Notes under the pieces: model-generated
The model's database searches: none
What the model was told of the DNA's origin: nothing
The model's input: the letters and a program-made list of their open reading frames with translations, nothing else
Part shown: one piece after another, positions 1-7,446 of the stretch
How positions within the stretch are numbered: position 1 is the first letter of the stretch
Layout: each line of letters starts with the position of its first letter
Program-made: the position numbers and the translations under genes
From: Rhodospirillaceae bacterium
GTDB taxonomy: Bacteria; Pseudomonadota; Alphaproteobacteria; Azospirillales; Azospirillaceae
Direction of reading: 5' to 3'
Assembly (NCBI GenBank): GCA_029267445.1
Contig: JAJUIU010000042.1
Coordinates: 1 to 35,296 of the forward strand
Length of the DNA stretch: 35,296 nt

Positions 1-1
1 C

Positions 2-550
2 GGCCTCGCCTTCATGGCGGTGGCGGTCATGTTCGCCCGCCGCGCCGGCCTGACGCTCGCCGGCTGGGCTGGCGGTGTGGGGGTGGGGCTTGCCGTGGCG
101 TTCGGCTGGCTGTTCACCGACAGCCTCGCCCGCGCCAGCTTCGGCATCGTTCCGGTGGAGAGCATGACCTTCACCGGCCCCTCGGCCGACATGCTGATGC
201 TGATGCTGAACCCGCCGGGCACAGCCCTGGATTTCGACAGCGGGCTTGTGCCGGGCGTCTTCCTGGGCTCCTTCCTGGCGGCACTCTGGGCGCGCGAACT
301 GAAGCTGGAGGGGTTCGAGGGCGGGGCCAGCATGCGCCGCTACATCGCGGGCGCCACGCTGATGGGCTTCGGCGGCATGCTGGCGGGCGGCTGCGCCGTC
401 GGCAGCGGCGTCAGCGGCGGGGCCATCTTCGCGCTCACGGCCTGGATCACGCTCAGCACCATGTGGGCGGGCGCCGCCGTCACGGATTGGCTGGTCGACC
501 GCCGCCCGGCCGATGGACGGCCCGTCGCACCCGCCGTGCCGGCGATTTGA
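2..550 (+). CDS. YeeE/YedE-family membrane transporter, C-terminal part
   Basis: The reading frame is open to the left edge of the window, so only the C-terminal half is present (about 182 residues; whole members of the family are usually around 350). It is a hydrophobic polytopic membrane protein. The diagnostic element is the glycine-rich helix reading MGFGGMLAGGCAVGSGVSGG, around residues 120-140 of the visible part, with the conserved cysteine found in YeeE/YedE (thiosulfate or sulfur-compound) channels. The substrate cannot be read from the fragment; sulfur transport is family knowledge. The stop codon overlaps an FNR-like box that serves the next gene. The last 20 residues are proline-rich and cytoplasmic-looking. 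Confidence 0.85.
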   Translation, partial: GLAFMAVAVMFARRAGLTLAGWAGGVGVGLAVAFGWLFTDSLARASFGIVPVESMTFTGPSADMLMLMLNPPGTALDFDSGLVPGVFLGSFLAALWARELKLEGFEGGASMRRYIAGATLMGFGGMLAGGCAVGSGVSGGAIFALTAWITLSTMWAGAAVTDWLVDRRPADGRPVAPAVPAI

Positions 551-560
551 TCCACGTCAA
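547..560. promoter_or_regulatory. FNR/FixK-type anaerobox upstream of the RMF-like gene
   Basis: The sequence TTGATCCACGTCAA matches the FNR/FixK consensus TTGAT-N4-ATCAA at 9 of 10 defined positions. Its centre lies about 64 bases before the ATG at 618, so a site at -41.5 would put the transcription start near 595. It overlaps the stop codon of the upstream transporter. The bases around it also form a 7-bp inverted repeat (549-555 with 562-568), so a small hairpin is an alternative reading. Confidence 0.6.
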
Positions 561-617
561 GGTGGATCGGTGACCGAACCGGTAATCTGCCCACACGTTC
601 CAGCGGGAGTGCGGGCC

Positions 618-794
618 ATGCCAGTCGAAAAGCCCTTGCAGCGGGAGATTTCCGGCTTCGCCCTGCTGGCCCGGGCCATGGGCATGGCGGCCCGCCGGGC
701 CGGTGAGAACGCGTTGCAGAACCCCTTCGAGGACGAGCCCGGCGCTTCGAGCGCGTGGCTGGACGGCTGGATGTCGGCCGCCCAGCCGGCCTGA
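618..794 (+). CDS. Ribosome modulation factor-like (Rmf/CrpP-type) small protein
   Basis: A 58-residue protein close in size to E. coli RMF (55 aa). Its second half has the family pattern: an alanine/glycine helix (ARAMGMAARRAGENA), then NPF, a short acidic linker, and the terminal SAWLDGWMSA, matching the NPY...S-WL-GW-A layout of RMF. RMF-type proteins bind ribosomes and promote 100S hibernation dimers; CrpP-type relatives have other proposed roles, so the exact function is inferred. The start at 618 is preceded by GGGAG at 605-609 with an 8-base spacer, which favours it over an upstream in-frame ATG at 513. A FNR-like box at 547-560 suggests induction under low oxygen. Confidence 0.7.
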   Translation: MPVEKPLQREISGFALLARAMGMAARRAGENALQNPFEDEPGASSAWLDGWMSAAQPA

Positions 795-819
795 TCCCCA
801 CCAAATAGCGTATGAACCG

Positions 820-850
820 GCGCCGCGCGGGCTAACCCCGTTCGCGGCGC
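820..850 (+). terminator. Stem-loop after the RMF-like gene
   Basis: GCGCCGCG at 820-827 pairs with CGCGGCGC at 843-850. The loop can pair further (CGGG with CCCG), giving a long GC-rich hairpin 26 bases after the stop codon at 794. No T-run follows, so it is at best a weak or Rho-assisted terminator. Confidence 0.35.
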
Positions 851-961
851 GCTGCGATTCCGGGACGTAGCCTCCGCCCTGATCGGGCAATGGCGGCCGG
901 ACCCGGACACACGAGCTTCCTTCGCATGTTGAGGCCAGCGGCCGTCATGCCAGGGAGTTCG

Positions 962-2509
962 ATGTTGAGCCGTCGTGTGATCGTCGTCGGGGCCGGGCCG
1001 GGTGGTCTGGCCGCCGCCTTGTTGTTGGCCCGCAGCGGGGCCGATGTGACCGTGCTGGAGCGCGGGGCCCGCGTCGGGGGCCGCAGCGGCCGGATCGAGA
1101 TGGACGGGTTCCGCTTCGATATCGGACCGACCTTCTTCCTCTACCCCCGCATCCTGGAGGAGATCTTCGCAGCCTGCGGCCGCGACCTGCGCCGCGCGGT
1201 CGACCTGATCCGCCTCGACCCGCTCTACCGCGTCGTCTTCGATCGCGACGGCGAGCTGCGGGTCCATGCCGATCCCGAGCGGCTGGCGGCGGAGATCGCC
1301 AAGCTGGACCCGCACGACGCGCGGGAGCTGGACGCCTTCCTGGCGGAGAACCGGGCCAAGCTGGCCGCCTTCCGCCCGGCGCTGGAGCAGCCCTTCCGCG
1401 GCCGCCGCGACCTGCTGCGGCCAAGCATGATCAAGGCCCTCGGCCTGATGCGGCCCTGGAGCACCGTGGACGCCGACCTCGCGCGGCATTTCCGCGATCC
1501 GCGCATCCGCCTCGCCTTCTCCTTCCAGAGCAAGTACCTGGGCATGTCGCCGTTCCGCTGCCCCAGCCTGTTCACCATCCTGTCCTTCCTGGAGCACGAG
1601 CACGGCGTCTGGCATCCGCGCGGCGGCTGCAGCGCGGTGCTGGATGCGATGGCCGACCTCGCCCGCGACATGGGGGTGGACATCCGCCTCGACACGCCGG
1701 TCGACGCCATCCGTTTCGAGGGTCGCAAGGCGACCGGGGTGCGCGCGGGCGGGGAGGATCTCGACGCCGACGCCGTGGTGGTCAACGCCGACTTCGCCCA
1801 GGCCATGCGCACCCTGGTGCCGGACGCGATCCGGCGGCGCTGGACCGACCGGCGGATCGAGAGCCGGAAATTCTCCTGCTCCACCTTCATGCTCTATCTC
1901 GGCCTCGAAGGGCCGATCGAGCTCGACCACCACACCATCCTGCTGGCCAGCGACTACCGCCGGAACCTTGCGGAGATCGAGGCCGGGACGGCCCCGCCGG
2001 ACGAACCCTCCCTGTATATCCAGAACGCCTGCGTCACCGATCCGGCGCTGGCACCGCCCGGCTGCTCGACCCTTTACGTGCTGGTGCCCGTCGGCAACCT
2101 CGCCGGCGGCATCGACTGGTCGCGGGAGGCGCCGCGCTACCGCGCCCGCGTCCTGCGCCGTCTGGAGGCTCTCGGCGTCCGCGACATCGAGCGTCGCATC
2201 CGCGTGGAGAAGGTGATGACGCCGCAGAACTGGGCCGCCGACCTGTCCATCTTCCGGGGTGCCACCTTCAACCTCGCCCATTCCCTGGACCAGATGCTGC
2301 ACAATCGCCCGCGCAACCGGTTCGAGGATCTGGACCGCGTCTTCCTGGTGGGCGGCGGCACCCATCCCGGCAGCGGCCTGCCGGTGATCTTCGAGGGGGC
2401 GCGCATCACGGCGCGCCTCGTGGCGGAGGAACTGAACCTCGCCTTCCCGCGCCGGGTCGAGGAGTCGCCCCTGCGGCGGGACGTGGCGTTCGCGGAGGCG
2501 CGGCTATGA
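962..2509 (+). CDS. CrtI/CrtN-type carotenoid desaturase (FAD-dependent)
   Basis: About 515 residues, normal for the CrtI/CrtN family of FAD-dependent phytoene or diapophytoene desaturases. The N-terminus begins straight away with the dinucleotide-binding fold (VIVVGAGPGGLAAALLLARS, then VLERGARVGGRSG). The C-terminus carries the conserved FAD-contacting segment VGGGTHPGSGLPVIFEGAR. The middle contains FQSKYLGMSPF and GVWHPRGG, typical of the family. The ATG at 962 has AGGGAG at 952-957; an ATG at 947 would add five residues. It is first in an operon with a second desaturase, an acyltransferase and a GT2 enzyme, an arrangement like staphylococcal crtN/P/O/Q, so a C30 substrate is more likely than C40 phytoene. 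That assignment is inference, and which desaturase performs which step is not clear. Confidence 0.8.
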   Translation: MLSRRVIVVGAGPGGLAAALLLARSGADVTVLERGARVGGRSGRIEMDGFRFDIGPTFFLYPRILEEIFAACGRDLRRAVDLIRLDPLYRVVFDRDGELRVHADPERLAAEIAKLDPHDARELDAFLAENRAKLAAFRPALEQPFRGRRDLLRPSMIKALGLMRPWSTVDADLARHFRDPRIRLAFSFQSKYLGMSPFRCPSLFTILSFLEHEHGVWHPRGGCSAVLDAMADLARDMGVDIRLDTPVDAIRFEGRKATGVRAGGEDLDADAVVVNADFAQAMRTLVPDAIRRRWTDRRIESRKFSCSTFMLYLGLEGPIELDHHTILLASDYRRNLAEIEAGTAPPDEPSLYIQNACVTDPALAPPGCSTLYVLVPVGNLAGGIDWSREAPRYRARVLRRLEALGVRDIERRIRVEKVMTPQNWAADLSIFRGATFNLAHSLDQMLHNRPRNRFEDLDRVFLVGGGTHPGSGLPVIFEGARITARLVAEELNLAFPRRVEESPLRRDVAFAEARL

Positions 2510-4047
2510 GGACGGGCATGACGGACGCGCCCATCGGCGTGATCGGCGGCGGGCTCGGTGGGCTGGCCGCCGCCGCCACCCTGGCCGCGCGCGGGCACCG
2601 GGTGGTGCTGTTCGAGGCGAACGACTGGCTGGGCGGCAAGGCCGCCGTTCTGCATGAGGGCGGCTACCGCTTCGACATGGGGCCGACCATCCTGACCGTG
2701 CCGGGCGTGCTCCGCCGCATCTTCGCGGAGGCTGGGCGGAACCTGGACGACGCGCTGGAGCTCGTCCGTCTCAACCCCCAGTGGCGCTGCTTCTTCGACG
2801 ATGGCGGCGTCCTCGACCTCGTCGAGGAGATGGGCGCCATGACCCGCAACCTGGAGGCCTTCGCCCCCGGCACCGGGGCGGGCTACCAGCGCTTCCAGGC
2901 CCTGTCCCGCCGCCTGCACGACATCTCCGAGCGCTTCTTCTTCTGGAAGTCGGTGGAGGATTTCGGCGACACGCTGGACATGCGCAAAAGCCTGGACATC
3001 GCGACCCTGTCCGACATCCTGGCCCTGCGCATGGGCCGCACCGTGGCGGGCACCGTCCGCGCCCATGTGCCGGACGCGCGGGTGGCCCAGATGCTGGACC
3101 ACTTCACCCAGTATGTCGGCTCCAACCCCTTCGCCGCCCCGGCCGTGCTCTGCTCCATCGCCCACATGCAGACGGGGGAGGGGGTCTGGTACCCGATGGG
3201 CGGCACGCGCGCCGTACCAGAGGCGCTGACGGCGCTGGGGCGCGACCTCGGTGTGGACTACCGCCCGGGAACGCCGATCCGCCGCATCCTGCGCGACCGC
3301 TCGGGCGTCACGGGTGTCGAGACCGAAGCCGGGGAGCGGGTGACGCTCTCCGCCGTCGTCTCCAACATGGACGCGCTGCGGACTTACCGGGAGCTGCTGG
3401 GCGACGAGCCGGAGGAGACGGTGGAGGGCAAGCGCAGGTTCGAGCCCGCCTGCTCCGGCGTCGTCTTCTATCTCGGCCTCGACCGCGCCTACGACCATCT
3501 GGCGCACCACGACTTCGTCTTCTCCAAGGACGCGGAGGAGGAGTTCGACTGGATCTACCGCAAGGGCGAGCCGGCCCCCGATCCCACCTGCTATCTGGCC
3601 GCACCCGCGCGCACCGAGCCGGGCGTCGCCCCGCCGGGTGGGGAGGCGCTGTACATCCTGGTCCACACGCCCTGGCTCCGCCCGCACCACGACTGGGCGC
3701 GCATGCTGCCGGAGTATCGCCGCGTGGTGTTCGACAAGCTGAAGCGCACGGCCGGCCTGACCGACCTGGAGGACCGCATCCGGGTCGAACGGCACCTCAC
3801 CCCGCAGGACATCCATGACCGCTACCGCGTACTGAACGGGGCCATCTACGGCCTCGCCAGCCATGGCCGCTTCCTGGGCGCCTTCAAGCCCGGCAACCGG
3901 CGCCGCGACATCCCCGGCCTCTACCTCGCGGGCGGTGCCGCCCACCCCGGGCCCGGCATGCCCATGGTGCTGATGTCCGGCTGGATCGCGGCCGACAGCC
4001 TGGACGCGGACATGCGGGGCAGGGCGCCGGTCTCCGGTGCCGCCTGA
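2506..4047 (+). CDS. Second CrtI/CrtN/CrtP-type carotenoid desaturase or oxidase
   Basis: 513 residues, the same fold as the upstream enzyme but clearly a divergent paralogue. The FAD Rossmann motif is IGVIGGGLGGLAAAATLA and the C-terminal motif is YLAGGAAHPGPGMPMVLMSG. Family landmarks include FDMGPTILTVPGVLRRIF and VWYPMGGTRA. The start overlaps the previous stop (ATGA at 2506-2509), indicating translational coupling. In C30 pathways one paralogue (CrtN) desaturates the backbone and another (CrtP or CrtNb) oxidises the terminal methyl group. The presence of acyl- and glycosyltransferases downstream implies an oxidised, esterifiable end group, so this gene could be the oxidase. The sequence alone does not separate the two roles. 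Confidence 0.78.
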   Translation: MRTGMTDAPIGVIGGGLGGLAAAATLAARGHRVVLFEANDWLGGKAAVLHEGGYRFDMGPTILTVPGVLRRIFAEAGRNLDDALELVRLNPQWRCFFDDGGVLDLVEEMGAMTRNLEAFAPGTGAGYQRFQALSRRLHDISERFFFWKSVEDFGDTLDMRKSLDIATLSDILALRMGRTVAGTVRAHVPDARVAQMLDHFTQYVGSNPFAAPAVLCSIAHMQTGEGVWYPMGGTRAVPEALTALGRDLGVDYRPGTPIRRILRDRSGVTGVETEAGERVTLSAVVSNMDALRTYRELLGDEPEETVEGKRRFEPACSGVVFYLGLDRAYDHLAHHDFVFSKDAEEEFDWIYRKGEPAPDPTCYLAAPARTEPGVAPPGGEALYILVHTPWLRPHHDWARMLPEYRRVVFDKLKRTAGLTDLEDRIRVERHLTPQDIHDRYRVLNGAIYGLASHGRFLGAFKPGNRRRDIPGLYLAGGAAHPGPGMPMVLMSGWIAADSLDADMRGRAPVSGAA

Positions 4048-4050
4048 GCC

Positions 4051-4905
4051 ATGGCGGCGCAGCGGCGCGACGCGCACGCGGACCCGGCGGCCCTGCGCTC
4101 ACGGCGCCTGGTCGCGTTCTTCGGGCGCGTCATGGCCCGGCACATGGGCCGCCGCTTCCACGGCGTGCGGGTGACGCTGCCCGGTGTGCCACCGCTGCCG
4201 GACGACCGTCCCGCCATCGTCTACTGCAACCACCCCTCCTGGTGGGACGCGGCCTTCCTGATGGTGCTGCACACGCGGGGCTTTCCCGGTCGCCACGGCT
4301 TCGGGCCGATCGACGCGGCGGCCATGGGCCAGTACGGCTTCATGCGGAAGATCGGCCTGTTCCCCATAGCACCGGACAGCCGGGCGGGGGCCGCCGCCTT
4401 CCTGCGCACCGCCTCGGCCCTCCTGGACGACCCGCGCACCGTCCTCTGGGTCACGGCGGAGGGGCATTTCACCGATGTCCGCCGCCGTCCCGTGCGCCTG
4501 CGCGGCGGTGTCGCCCATCTCGCCGCGCGGCTCGGGCGGGGCGTGATCCTGCCGCTCGCCCTCGAATACCCGTTCTGGACGGAAAGCACGCCGGAGGCGC
4601 TGGCCCGCTTCGGCGATCCGATCGAGATCGCGGACCATCCCGGCCTGTCGGCGGACGGCTGGCAGACCCTGCTGGAAAACCGCCTGGAGATGGAGATGGA
4701 CGCCCTCGCCGCCCTGTCGATGGAGCGCCGGGCCGATGCCTTCCTGCCCCTGCTGGAGGGGCGGTCGGGGGTCGGCGGCGTCTATGACCTCTGGCGGCGC
4801 GGCCGGGCCTGGGCGCGGGGGGAGCGGTTCGACCCCGCCCATGGCGACCACCGCGCCGCCAACCCTTCCGCCACCCGGCCGATCACAGGCGGACCGCCCC
4901 GATGA
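4051..4905 (+). CDS. PlsC-type acyltransferase, likely carotenoid glycoside acylation
   Basis: 284 residues of the lysophosphatidic acid acyltransferase (PlsC) superfamily. The catalytic HX4D box is seen as NHPSWWDA near residue 57, and the acyl-acceptor block as TAEGHFTD about 80 residues later. There is no signal peptide and no strong membrane helix, so it is probably a peripheral inner-membrane enzyme. It starts 4 bases after the preceding stop with no good Shine-Dalgarno sequence, so translation is probably coupled. In the staphyloxanthin pathway CrtO acylates the glucosyl carotenoid. The same role is inferred here from position between two desaturases and a CrtQ-like glycosyltransferase; a general phospholipid acyltransferase is the alternative. 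Confidence 0.72.
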   Translation: MAAQRRDAHADPAALRSRRLVAFFGRVMARHMGRRFHGVRVTLPGVPPLPDDRPAIVYCNHPSWWDAAFLMVLHTRGFPGRHGFGPIDAAAMGQYGFMRKIGLFPIAPDSRAGAAAFLRTASALLDDPRTVLWVTAEGHFTDVRRRPVRLRGGVAHLAARLGRGVILPLALEYPFWTESTPEALARFGDPIEIADHPGLSADGWQTLLENRLEMEMDALAALSMERRADAFLPLLEGRSGVGGVYDLWRRGRAWARGERFDPAHGDHRAANPSATRPITGGPPR

Positions 4906-6029
4906 CAGCACTCGCCTGGACCGTCTTCGCCCTGGCGCTGCTGCCGCTGGTGATGACCCTGTGGAATCTGCTGCTCTACCGCCCGCCGCGTGCTTCGGCG
5001 CCGCCCGGCACGGCCGTCTCCGTCCTGATCCCGGCGCGGGACGAGGCCGCCAACATCGGCCCGGCCATCGCGGCCGTGCTGGCCAACCGGGATGTGGACC
5101 TCGAACTGGTCGTGCTGGACGACCACTCCACCGATGGCACGGCGGAGATCGTGCTGGCCGCCACCGCAAGCGATCCGCGCGTGCGGCTGGAACGGGCCCC
5201 ACCGCTGCCGCCGGGCTGGTCGGGCAAGCAGCATGCCTGCTGGGTGCTGGCGAACCATGCCCGGCACGATGTGCTGATCTTCCTGGACGCCGATGTGCGC
5301 GTCGCGCCGGACGCCGTCGGCCGGGCGGCCGGGTTCCTGCTGGCGGGCGGGTCCGGCCTCGTCAGCGGCTTCCCGCGCGAGGTGACGGCCACGGCGGCGG
5401 AGCATCTGACCATCCCCTGGATCCACCTGCTGCTGCTGGGCTACCTGCCCATGGGCTTCATGCGCCTGTTCAAGGCGCACGGGTTCGGCGCCGGCTGCGG
5501 GCAGTTCATGGTGGCGCGCAGGCATGCCTACATGGCGGCGGGCGGGCACGCGGCGATCCGGACCTCACTGCATGACGGGGTCACCCTGCCGCGCGCCTTC
5601 CGGCGGGCCGGCTTCATGACCGACCTGTTCGACGCGACGGACCTCGCCGCCTGCCGCATGTATGCCGGCTGGGCGCAGGTCTGGTCCGGCTTCGGAAAGA
5701 ACGCGACGGAGGGGATGGCGACCCCCGTGGCGCTGCCGGTCTGGACCGCCCTGATCGGCCTCGGCCATGTGCTGCCCCTGCCTCTGCTGATCGTCGGCCT
5801 CGTCGCCGGGTCCACGCCGGTCGCGACGCTCGGGGCGGCGGCTCTGGCCTGCAACCTGCTGCAGCGGTTGATCGCCGGCTGGCGCTTCCGCCAGCACTGG
5901 CTTGGGGGCGTCCTCCACCCCGTCGGGGCGGTGCTGCTGCTGGCGATCCAGTGGGCGGCACTGGTGCGGTCGTTCCGGCGGCGCCCGGCCGTCTGGCGCG
6001 GCCGCAGCTATGGCGGAATCGCTGGCTGA
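4902..6029 (+). CDS. CrtQ-like family 2 glycosyltransferase, membrane-bound
   Basis: 375 residues. A single N-terminal membrane helix (residues about 3-25) is followed by a GT-A domain: VSVLIPARDEAANIG, the nucleotide-binding LVVLDDHSTDG, and the metal-binding LIFLDADVRV. C-terminal hydrophobic segments from about residue 270 anchor it again. This plan and length match the GT2 enzymes of the CrtQ type (4,4'-diaponeurosporenoate glycosyltransferase). The ATG overlaps the acyltransferase stop (ATGA at 4902-4905), so it is the last member of the coupled operon. Glycosylation of a carotenoid carboxylate or hydroxyl is inferred from neighbours; hopanoid or other lipid glycosylation is possible. 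No aldehyde dehydrogenase or C30 synthase gene is present nearby. Confidence 0.72.
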   Translation: MTALAWTVFALALLPLVMTLWNLLLYRPPRASAPPGTAVSVLIPARDEAANIGPAIAAVLANRDVDLELVVLDDHSTDGTAEIVLAATASDPRVRLERAPPLPPGWSGKQHACWVLANHARHDVLIFLDADVRVAPDAVGRAAGFLLAGGSGLVSGFPREVTATAAEHLTIPWIHLLLLGYLPMGFMRLFKAHGFGAGCGQFMVARRHAYMAAGGHAAIRTSLHDGVTLPRAFRRAGFMTDLFDATDLAACRMYAGWAQVWSGFGKNATEGMATPVALPVWTALIGLGHVLPLPLLIVGLVAGSTPVATLGAAALACNLLQRLIAGWRFRQHWLGGVLHPVGAVLLLAIQWAALVRSFRRRPAVWRGRSYGGIAG

Positions 6030-6192
6030 GGCGGCCGGACCGTTCGGTCGCCCAATCGTTGGTCCCGCGCCCGGCGGGCGGCGGGAGCCGCAGCCATGCC
6101 GAATGGGCGTTTGTCGAAAGTGGTATACGCTCGCATGATGGTGTCGGGATGGTCTGTCGACCGCCCCGTTTCAACGGCCGGGGAGGGCCAAG

Positions 6193-6624
6193 GTGCCCCG
6201 CAAGCTGCTCGTCGCTGGTTTCCTGTCCACCGTCGCCGGTATCGGCTTCGGCGCGCCCGCGTTCGGCGCCTCGCAGGGACAGCTCGGCGCCGTCTCCATC
6301 GGCAGCATCGGCGTCAGCGTCACCAAGGCCCCGATGGTCGTCGTGTCCGGCAGCGGCGACGTCCTGTTCGCCCAGGGCGCGCGGGATGGCGGCTGGTCCG
6401 CCGATCAGCGCGTCTGCGTGCATGGCCGCGGTCTCGCGGGCTATCGCGTCACCGTCGCCGGTGCCACGGCCGCCGTGCATGTGGACGGTCTGGCCGCCTC
6501 CGACCGGCTGATCCCCGTCAAGGGCGGGGAGGCCGGCTGCGACGCGCGCCAGCAATCCACTCTGACCCTGGCCGGTGCCGCCGTCGGCGGGTCCGTCGTC
6601 ACCCTGATGGTGGTGCCGGAGTGA
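6193..6624 (+). CDS. Secreted pilin-like subunit of the chaperone-usher locus
   Basis: 143 residues with a clear signal peptide (KLLVAGFLSTVAGIGFGAPAFGA, cleavage after about residue 26). The mature part is small, beta-rich and contains two cysteines (in RVCVHGRG and EAGCDARQ) that could form the disulfide usual in pilin domains. The GTG start is preceded by GGGAGGG at 6181-6187. It lacks the terminal Y-x-DTLT-V strand seen in the three minus-strand pilins and ends VVTLMVVPE instead, so it may be a specialised tip or base subunit. The gene lies 93 bases before the chaperone on the same strand. The pilin role is inferred from size, export signal, cysteines and neighbours. Confidence 0.55.
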   Translation: MPRKLLVAGFLSTVAGIGFGAPAFGASQGQLGAVSIGSIGVSVTKAPMVVVSGSGDVLFAQGARDGGWSADQRVCVHGRGLAGYRVTVAGATAAVHVDGLAASDRLIPVKGGEAGCDARQQSTLTLAGAAVGGSVVTLMVVPE

Positions 6625-6717
6625 CATCCGGCGCCGCGCGCGGCCTGACCGCCGGTTGCCGTTGCCAACGGGCGCGGTAACCCTTACGTAGGACGAGGTC
6701 CAAAGCGATCCCGTCCG

Positions 6718-7422
6718 ATGCCGGCCTGCCGCCCCTCCACCCTCGTCCGCGCCGCGCTCGCGCTTCTGGCCGTGCTGGCGGCGTTCCAGCCGGAACCCGC
6801 GCGGGCGGAGATCGCGCTCAGCCAGATCATCGTGGATTTCGAGCCAGACCAGCCGCTGATCCAGGACATCGAGATTCAGAACCGCGACGCGGAAAAAGCC
6901 TATGTCGAGGTCGCGGTCGCCCGCGTGGCCAACCCGGGCGAATGGCCGATGCGGCGGGAGACGGCCGACAACCCGGCAGAACTGGGCCTGATCGCCACCC
7001 CCGCCCGGTTCGTCCTGGCGCCGAACGGGGCGCGGCTGATCCGCCTGATCGCGACGGAACCCGGCGGCGAGGCGGAGCGCATCTACCGCGTCTCCGTCGT
7101 CCCCAAGGTGGGCGAGGTGACCGACCAGCGCTCCGGCGTGAAGGTCGTCGTCGGCTACGAGGTGCTGGTCATCGTCCGGCCGAAGGTCCCGCGGGTGGAG
7201 CTGGACGTCCGGCGCGAGGGGAAGGTCCTCGTCGTCCGCAACACCGGCAACACCAACGTGCTGATCCCGACCGTCCGCCAGTGCCCCACCCCGGCGGACT
7301 GTCGCGGCGTCAACGGCACCCGTGTCTATGCCGGCCGGACGGAGCGGATCGAGCTGCCGCTGGACATGCCGGCGGAGGCGCTGTTCAGCCAGGGCCGCCG
7401 CACCTGGACGCAGACCTACTAG
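6718..7422 (+). CDS. Periplasmic pilus-assembly chaperone
   Basis: 234 residues with a signal peptide ending EPARA at residue 30. The mature protein begins IALSQIIVDFEPDQPLIQDIEIQNRD, the first strands of a PapD-like immunoglobulin domain, then LAPNGARLIRLIA and ERIYRVSVVPKVGEV, which correspond to the subunit-binding G1/F1 region. The second domain starts at about residue 150. Such chaperones bind pilin subunits in the periplasm and donate a strand until the usher takes over. It runs convergently with the usher gene (24 bases between stops), an unusual arrangement because chaperone and usher are normally co-directional. Best fit is the alternate (CS1/alpha-type) class, by similarity of the partner usher. 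Confidence 0.82.
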   Translation: MPACRPSTLVRAALALLAVLAAFQPEPARAEIALSQIIVDFEPDQPLIQDIEIQNRDAEKAYVEVAVARVANPGEWPMRRETADNPAELGLIATPARFVLAPNGARLIRLIATEPGGEAERIYRVSVVPKVGEVTDQRSGVKVVVGYEVLVIVRPKVPRVELDVRREGKVLVVRNTGNTNVLIPTVRQCPTPADCRGVNGTRVYAGRTERIELPLDMPAEALFSQGRRTWTQTY

Positions 7423-7446
7423 GCGACTTTCCCGATAAGGCGGGCT

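Noticed and set aside
557-2365. 602-codon ORF on the minus strand across the RMF-like gene and first desaturase
   Set aside because: Antisense shadow of a clear CrtI-type gene; the translation has no recognisable domain and the composition expected of complementary high-GC coding DNA.
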